From Globomyces pollinis-pini (taxonomy: Eukaryota > Chytridiomycota > Chytridiomycetes > Rhizophydiales > Globomycetaceae), in assembly GCA_025399215.1 (NCBI GenBank), contig MU621191.1, forward strand, positions 1 to 56,410: a stretch of 56,410 nucleotides of DNA, written 5' to 3'. Shown here one piece after another: positions 50,638 through 56,410 of the stretch. A program made the position numbers and the translations under genes. Position 1 is the stretch's first letter, and each line of letters opens with the position of its first letter. The notes below the pieces were generated by a model. The model did not search any database. It was not told the origin of the DNA and saw only the letters and a program-made list of their open reading frames with translations.

Positions 50638-51666
50638 TGATGAAGAACGAGTAATATTGTTGAGTTTAAATGCTTTCTCTTGTGTAATGGCTGTGTGGGC
50701 TCAAATGTGCTTCTGCAACTTGACCGCAGATGTGGAGAACACAACATTAAAATAGCACACACGTTTCACGTCCATGCGCTCATGATAGTCAAAGACAATA
50801 CTTAAAAGAATGTGTATCATCCTAAAACTCACCGTAAAAATAAACTAAATAAGGTCATGTAGCTGACTTACACTGACATCAACACCTGATCTAAGATCAA
50901 TCAAAGTTGTATAGGGAGTACATACATGGTGATGTGGCATGAGCATAGCCAAGTGCATGGGTAGTAGGATGGAAAAAGGGAGCTGGGATAGAAGACTGAG
51001 AGTAGATGATAGTATAGTGATCAGCCAAAGACAAGGATAACCTACACAAAGATATGGAGGAAAGCGATAGAGTCACATGATTACACTAGCACAGAAATGT
51101 GTAAAGAGGGAAAGATGAGCAAGGAGAGAGATGAATTAAATTGAATTAGTTGATATTTTGATATAGATCATGTTAGTAATGAGAGTAGTTAGAAGAAGGA
51201 CTAGGAGTAGAGTAGCACAAAAATCGTGAGTCAGAGGTACAAGCATGAATCATCAACGGTAGACCCGAGTTGAAGGAGACGTTGCCAATTTCAGAATTTA
51301 ATAGAACTAGTAAATAACATTTGCTATCACATGGTAAACACTAGGAGGAATTGCTTTGGTTACCTTACAGTATATTATCACTTCTACCAATATTAACGTT
51401 TGAATTCCATAATTAGAAGGTTAAACTACTGGTCTATTACAACATTGTAGATCTATTTATAGTGAAGGGCATGAAGCATCAAAGTCGTTTGAGTTGGTTT
51501 TAGCCAATCCAGAAAAAATAAATTCAATGCTTTCTAGTTACAACTCTTTAAAACATGCGATCCCTAATAAACAACCCATACAATCCCTAATACCGATATA
51601 CATACATACCTATCAACTCAAAGCAATCCAAATGCTTTGACCATCCATTCTCTTTTTTTACTTTTC
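50638..51666. other. one-kilobase non-coding region between HMG gene 1 and the exonuclease gene
   Basis: About 1 kb with no open frame of note, the longest non-coding gap in the window. The plus strand from about 50940 to 51260 is strongly purine-rich (many GGA, GAAA, GAGAGA runs). It should contain the promoters of both divergent neighbours. I saw a GATGATA followed by CTGA-like pieces near 50990-51040, but no convincing snoRNA and no tRNA. Confidence 0.5.
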
Positions 51667-54579
51667 ATGTTCCGTCGTTTGCACTCCACTGCCATAAACG
51701 TTGGTGACTTGGTTCTTATCCAGAGGAAGCAACTCTTGTTTGCTGTCGTCATCAATACTCCATCACCTTTCTCTACCGCTTTCTCATCAATCGGCCCTGA
51801 TGGTCATCTCATTCTACATTCTAATAACGATACCTTGTTTGTTTCCCCTAAATGGGCCTTCTTACCTAAAATTCAATCCAAGTTACCCAAACAAATCCCT
51901 GTTGGGTTATCTCATACGTCTCGTTCCATCCTCCAGTCTATCCATATCCCTCCTGATGTCACCAATCATATGGCATTATATCAAAATGCTGTTGAACGCT
52001 TACGGCAAATGAAATTAAAGTCTTTGGATTCTACATATCGACTCTTTCGAAGACAACAAATTGACTGTGTCTCACTAGTAGAAATCACTAAGACTCTGTT
52101 TGAAGTTCCTGGTACTCTTATTATTTTTACTGATATTAGATCCTACACCAGCAGAAATCTGTGCTACTTACAATCTACTCATGCCTGGTGTTTATTTTCA
52201 GAAAACCATCCCAGATAGTGATATCACCAATCCATTATATAACGTTTTATCTTTGGATGAACATCAGATTCTACAAACAATTATAAATCAATTAGAAGGT
52301 CGTAAAGTAGCTATATCGTATAGAGATATCAGTTTATCAGAATTCTTGGATAAATCTCACAAAATCATAGACGAATATCGTGCAGGGTACAACTTTATTT
52401 TCTTATTCCTTTAGCAAATCTATTTCAGTCAGTTTCTCCGACAACGATAAAATATTTATTGACATTTTGAAAAAGTCGTTAAAAATACCAAAATCTGTTT
52501 GTTCAGTATACCAACGAATCGCGCATACCGGAATCATTCGAAACCTGTCAAAGTATTTTTCGTTTTACCCCTCCAATTCGGATGTTGTTCTTTTTTTGAA
52601 GCAAACAGGTGTGTTTCCTGCTCATGAAGATGTGGGACTATATAGATATTCTCCCAAGGGATCTATGGATTATTTAGAAGGTCAAAGTGCAGTAGGGGAT
52701 ATTGTTACGAAAGAAGCCTCTGATTATGCAAACAGTTTGGTTCTACAAGGACAGTTTGTTTATAATAGAGATGGAACATCTATTAAATCAAACCACCCTA
52801 CGAGTGTAGATTCTGTTGAAGGGATTGACAAAACCATTGTTACTAATAACGTGAATGATAGAGAAGTGAAACCAGATTTAACTCATATACTTGATAAATC
52901 AACGGATGAACAAGCAAAAAAATCGCTCAAACGATATATATCACCTCTAGTTTTACCCAACGACATCAGTTCGGATTTCCCTTTGCAAGACGACTTGAGT
53001 CATCTGCGAGTTGACTTTGGCCAGGAACCTATCTATGTTATTGACGGTTATGGAGCGCATGAACTTGATGATGGGATTTCATTAGAGAAAACACCAGATG
53101 GAGATTGGTAATAAAACATGGATGCTAATACTCAGGATTCATGTCCATATCGCAGATCCTACTGCTTATATACCCCCATCTAGTCCATTAGCTCAACTGG
53201 CGCAGTTACGTAGTACCAGTATCTACTTGGCACATCGTCACTTCCCGATGATGCCGGATTTTCTGGCTTCAAAACTTTGCGATCTGGGAGTGTCCAAATG
53301 CGCATTAACATTCAGTGCACGTTTAAACTCTGAAGGTGAAATAGCGGATTATAAAGTCTCCCCAACTGTCCTAAATAATGTAAAACTCACACTGTATGAT
53401 GATGTGGATACAGTTCTAAAATGGGATGATATTGATGGAATGAATCGGGTAGGAAACCAGTTTTGGGTGACTCAACAATTGGAAAAGTCTAAAATCGAGA
53501 AACATTCGAGTTTTGTTAACGAAGATATCAACAATTTATTACGATTACAGGAATTGACGAATTTACATCGCGGTTTGCGTGTTCGAAGAGGTGCCATCCT
53601 ACCTGACAATTTTGAATTATCCATCAAAGTCAAGGAGGCCCCGGTTCCATTGGCACCAATGCATCTGACCAGCTCATTTGATCACCCAGTGTTTAATCAG
53701 CAAACTACTATCCACATCGATCCATTTTCGCAATCACATCGATCACCATCACGGTTATTGGTTTCGGAAGCCATGGTTTTGGCTGGCCGGATTGCATCTA
53801 AATATTGTCAAGATCATCATATCAATGCTCTCTACCGTAGTCAACAGTCTATCCTCGATTTACCAAATATGTTTCCAAATTTGCTTGAGACCCAAAAGCA
53901 AATGATAAAGGATGGATTGGAGAATGCTTATGATAAGCGGGATCCAGTATCGGGAGTAATCCCATTCATTGAAAGTCAGTCATTAATCAAGTTTATGCAA
54001 CCGGCTAAAGTGACTGAATCGCCATTGGCGCATTTCTCTATGGGTATCACTGGAAGTGACAACGGATCGGCGTTAAGCCAACTTCATGGATATGTTAAAG
54101 TCACATCACCGTTGAGAAGGTACCAAGATATGTTGGTGCATTGGCAGATAAAAGCATCCATGTTGAATCAAGAGCCAGCTTTTACAAAGCCACAAGTATC
54201 TAGCATCAATATGTACACCCATGGTATTGCTGACCGTGTTACGAAACTGCAGCGGGAAAGTGAACGGTATTGGATGATTGAATACATCAGACGACAAGCC
54301 TTTGCACCCAACCACAGTTTGGAAATATCGAATATACAAAATCACGATCCGTTCATGCCCAACCATTCTGATTCGCATACTGCCAAAACTATATACAATG
54401 GTATCATTACTTCTGTGTTTAGTGGGGGCAAGTTCCGAATTAGTATTCCAGAACTAGGTGGGTTCAGTTCTCTGTGTCTTTCCAACGAGACAGATGCATT
54501 GGGTGTGGGAGATATGGTATCTGTGGTCATTCATGAAGCTGATCCATCTCGTGGGCATTGTTTTTTCATAAAAGTTTAA
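51667..54579 (+). CDS. RNase II family (RNB domain) exoribonuclease, probably mitochondrial
   Basis: Exons 51667-52111, 52140-52386, 52415-53107 and 53136-54579 (three 28-nt introns) give 942 aa. The start MFRRLHSTAIN is Arg-rich and looks like a mitochondrial presequence. The RNB catalytic centre is present: VIDGYGAHELDDGIS with the metal-binding Asp residues, then IHVHIADPTAYI, and later HFSMGITGSDN and the family block VKVTSPLRRYQDMLVHWQI. A C-terminal S1-like domain follows (IITSVFSGGKFRISIPELG). The likely role is 3'-to-5' degradation of RNA, as for the yeast mitochondrial degradosome enzyme Dss1. It lies between the two HMG-box genes. Confidence 0.9.
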
Positions 54580-54714
54580 ATTAATGTTAACATGTGTTTT
54601 TTAGTCTTTGAGTATTGACTTGTGCTTTTTATTAATATCCCTTTAGATTTCATGAAACTTGGTTAAGTTAATATGCGCTGTTATCGATGTGAGGTGTGTA
54701 AAGAATTGCTTTAG

Positions 54715-54777
54715 GTGGCTGGTAATCTATAGAACCTACTGGTGAATGTACATTGCTATAAGTGGCTGGTAATCTAT
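54715..54777. repeat. short direct repeat downstream of the exonuclease gene
   Basis: The 16-mer GTGGCTGGTAATCTAT occurs at 54715-54730 and again at 54762-54777, 47 bp apart, in non-coding sequence. Both copies are preceded by A/T-rich bases. Purpose unknown. Confidence 0.8.
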
Positions 54778-54802
54778 TGATATGATCAAAACCCACTGTG
54801 GA

Positions 54803-54988
54803 TTATCTTATATGACTCTTGTGAAACCAAGTCGCCAAAATGCTTAAACCTGTAGAAAAGTCTTTAAGTCTACAAGAGCTCCCACAGCCACATTCACGAC
54901 ACGATTTGGTGAGTTTTGAAACAAATGGACTATAGTGGTCTGAATAACTTCCGCAGTCTACAGCAATCTTAACAGTCATCACAGCCAT
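54803..54988 (-). CDS. possible 61-residue Cys-rich protein
   Basis: An open frame of 61 aa from the ATG at 54988, preceded within a few bases by a TATA-like CTATTTATAG. The middle holds a cysteine cluster (CRECGCGSSC). It could be a small metal-binding protein, or the frame could be chance; no homology recognised. It lies head-to-head with HMG gene 2, about 45 bp apart. Confidence 0.3.
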   Translation of the reverse strand: MAVMTVKIAVDCGSYSDHYSPFVSKLTKSCRECGCGSSCRLKDFSTGLSILATWFHKSHIR

Positions 54989-55033
54989 TCTATAAATAGC
55001 ACAAAAAAGCAACACAAAAAAATCTAAAGTTGA

Positions 55034-55699
55034 ATGAATGCAGATGAGAAACCCAAAATTCGAAAACCGATGAATTGCTTTTTCAGGTATAAACAGTATA
55101 TACGACCGATACTGATTGCGCAATACGGGAAGATCAGTAAAATGGAAATGTCGAGGTTGATTAGTATGAAGTGGAAGAATGAGGATATTAAGGTGAAGAG
55201 ACGATTTCAGGATGAATCGAAATTGGCTTTTGAAAGGCATAAACAGCTATATCCTGATTTTGTATGGCCTTCGAAATCAAGTAAGAAATCTAATTCGGTA
55301 GTAGTGGGGTCAAGTTCTACTCCGCCTACGGAACCGTCCTATCCTAGCCCTGCAGGTGGGATGCTCAGTGTGTGCGCTGGGTCTAGTAGTCCTTTTGATT
55401 GTAATAATGTTGTGGTGGGCTCGCCTTTTGAAGGTATCGAATGCAACTCTTCGTTTAATGCTACCATAGTCAATTCTTCATCCTTGGTCACGTCACCATT
55501 CACTTCTATTCTACCTGAATTACCTACCGTGATTGAACCATTGTCTAAGTCCATGGCAAGCAAACCCCGCTCTTTGAATACCATCAGCGATCTGTTCATC
55601 CAAATCCCTGATCGGGAGAATACCAAAGAACATTTCAATTTTGAGGAATTCAAAACCGGTTGGACTCCTACTAACCTTCAATTTGAATGGAACCTTTAG
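55034..55699 (+). CDS. MATA-type HMG-box protein 2
   Basis: A single exon of 221 aa. The HMG box at residues 9-82 (RKPMNCFFRYKQYIRPILIA, KMEMSRLISMKWKNEDIKVK, HKQLYPDFVWPSK) is clearly paralogous to HMG protein 1: the first 15 residues of the box are identical and the rest is divergent. The middle is Ser/Pro/Val-rich. The C-terminal block FNFEEFKTGWTPT is conserved between the two. The ATG at 55034 is preceded by stops in all frames nearby. Nuclear DNA-binding protein; a role in mating or the sexual cycle is inferred from the family. Confidence 0.9.
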   Translation: MNADEKPKIRKPMNCFFRYKQYIRPILIAQYGKISKMEMSRLISMKWKNEDIKVKRRFQDESKLAFERHKQLYPDFVWPSKSSKKSNSVVVGSSSTPPTEPSYPSPAGGMLSVCAGSSSPFDCNNVVVGSPFEGIECNSSFNATIVNSSSLVTSPFTSILPELPTVIEPLSKSMASKPRSLNTISDLFIQIPDRENTKEHFNFEEFKTGWTPTNLQFEWNL

Positions 55700-56137
55700 T
55701 TCTGTTGTTAATAAAACTGTAAACTTATTTAAGCTAAAAACTTAAATGACCAGCTGTATCGTTGTATTTTTCAGTACTGTCCAAAATTGATCATGATGGG
55801 ATGACTATCATATCTCTGAACTTACTCCACTAAAAGAGGGGATCTAAGACCTCAGAGTCAATTTCATTCGAGCCCAAACGTGTGAGTAAGCCAACCACAA
55901 GAAAGAGGTCTCTGTACAGCCTTTTAATACATACAATCTTACTTTGTACTTTGACAATCTAATAAACAAAAGATTGTACCCAATATTAATAATGATTAGT
56001 TAGTTTTGTTGAACCTTTAAAACTCGCATCTTATCATTTCTCCCTTTTACCTTAGTAAATATATAAAACCGAAAATTCAAGTTCTATTATTAGCATATTC
56101 AATTCCAATTAGAAAATAAAACAGAGATACAATTGAA
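55700..56137. other. intergenic region after HMG gene 2
   Basis: About 440 bp, AT-rich, without a convincing open frame, RNA gene or repeat. It holds the 3' end of HMG gene 2 and presumably the promoter of the gene that follows. Confidence 0.5.
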
Positions 56138-56410
56138 ATGGACATGTATACAGCCCACATATAGTGGTATCTTACAAGCCCTTCCATCAAAATCTCCTGT
56201 TCAACGGTTTAATAGTCATCTACTCCATAAATTAATCAGATACACAATAAATTACAGTTTCTTCGCCAAACATTGGGAAAATGTAGTGAATGGACTTGAA
56301 TGCACAGCATTGAAAACCAGGCTCAGGTTATTGGTGGAAGTTTCAATCAGTTTTTCTAAGTTATGGTTTCATTCGGGGTCCTAAACATAGACAGACAGGC
56401 TTAACTTCAA
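56138..56410 (+). CDS. start of an unidentified gene running off the window (partial)
   Basis: A coding-like frame covers 56165-56326 (SKSPVQRFNSHLLHKLIRY, FFAKHWENVVNGLE) and, after a 34-nt GT..AAG intron at 56327-56360, remains open to the last base (YGFIRGPKHRQTGLTS). The only nearby ATG (56138) would need a 19-nt intron at 56146-56164, which is shorter than any other here, so the true start is uncertain. The product is basic and not recognised. Confidence 0.4.

Noticed and set aside
50990..51050. C/D-box snoRNA candidate (GATGATA with CTGA nearby)
   Set aside because: The box order and spacing are wrong, and no terminal stem is visible.

Overview
The window is a gene-dense, AT-rich nuclear segment of a eukaryote. 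It carries about 31 protein genes on both strands, and most are cut by extremely short spliceosomal introns. I reconstructed about 98 introns by joining frames across GT..AG boundaries so that known protein families read through. They measure 22 to 56 nt, nearly all 22 to 36 nt, and the exon sums of all the spliced models are multiples of three. The gene set fits an early-diverging, flagellated member of the fungal lineage (Rozella-like, aphelid or chytrid). There is a radial spoke protein RSP3, a divergent beta-tubulin, an NSUN7-like protein, a MYSM1-like deubiquitinase, two MATA-type HMG-box proteins, a Par-1/MARK kinase with KA1 domain, and two FHA-GAF-class III cyclases. The species cannot be fixed from sequence alone.

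Layout. 0-2.1 kb: tail of an unknown gene, histone H3, a PUB-domain protein. 2.3-12.7 kb: MARK/Kin1-like kinase, FHA-GAF-cyclase 1, WD40 protein, membrane J-protein, FHA-GAF-cyclase 2. 13-20.8 kb: armadillo-like protein, two unidentified proteins, NSUN7-like protein, triose-phosphate-transporter family member. 21-31.5 kb: PXA-RGS-PX-nexin_C sorting nexin and a UBR1-type N-recognin ubiquitin ligase. 31.6-37.8 kb: MYSM1-like H2A deubiquitinase, TKL-like kinase, LRR protein. 38-42.8 kb: organellar helical-repeat protein, mucin-like membrane protein, Sec2/Rabin8-type Rab GEF. 43-49.9 kb: divergent beta-tubulin, RSP3, Ecdysoneless homolog, several small proteins. 50-56.4 kb: two MATA-type HMG-box genes flanking an RNase II family exonuclease, then the start of a gene leaving the window.

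The most striking object is at 3679-4043 on the minus strand, inside the kinase gene and immediately before the DFG codons. A 365-nt non-coding insertion divides exactly into 12 abutting units of 25 to 36 nt. Each starts with GT and ends with AG, with nothing between them. Every unit has the size of an ordinary intron of this genome. I read it as a train of back-to-back micro-introns with zero-length exons, probably removed one after another.

Other points of interest are a 7-nt microexon in the UBR1-like gene, micro-introns without stop codons hidden inside open frames, a GC-AG intron, a beta-tubulin whose acidic tail is replaced by about 90 basic Ser/Pro-rich residues, a histone H3 with Arg128 changed to Cys, and a possible mating-type region. 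Functional links across the window are limited: cilium/flagellum genes (RSP3, tubulin, NSUN7-like, Rab GEF), cyclic-nucleotide signalling (two cyclases) and ubiquitin/chromatin control (UBR1-like, MYSM1-like, H3, PUB protein).
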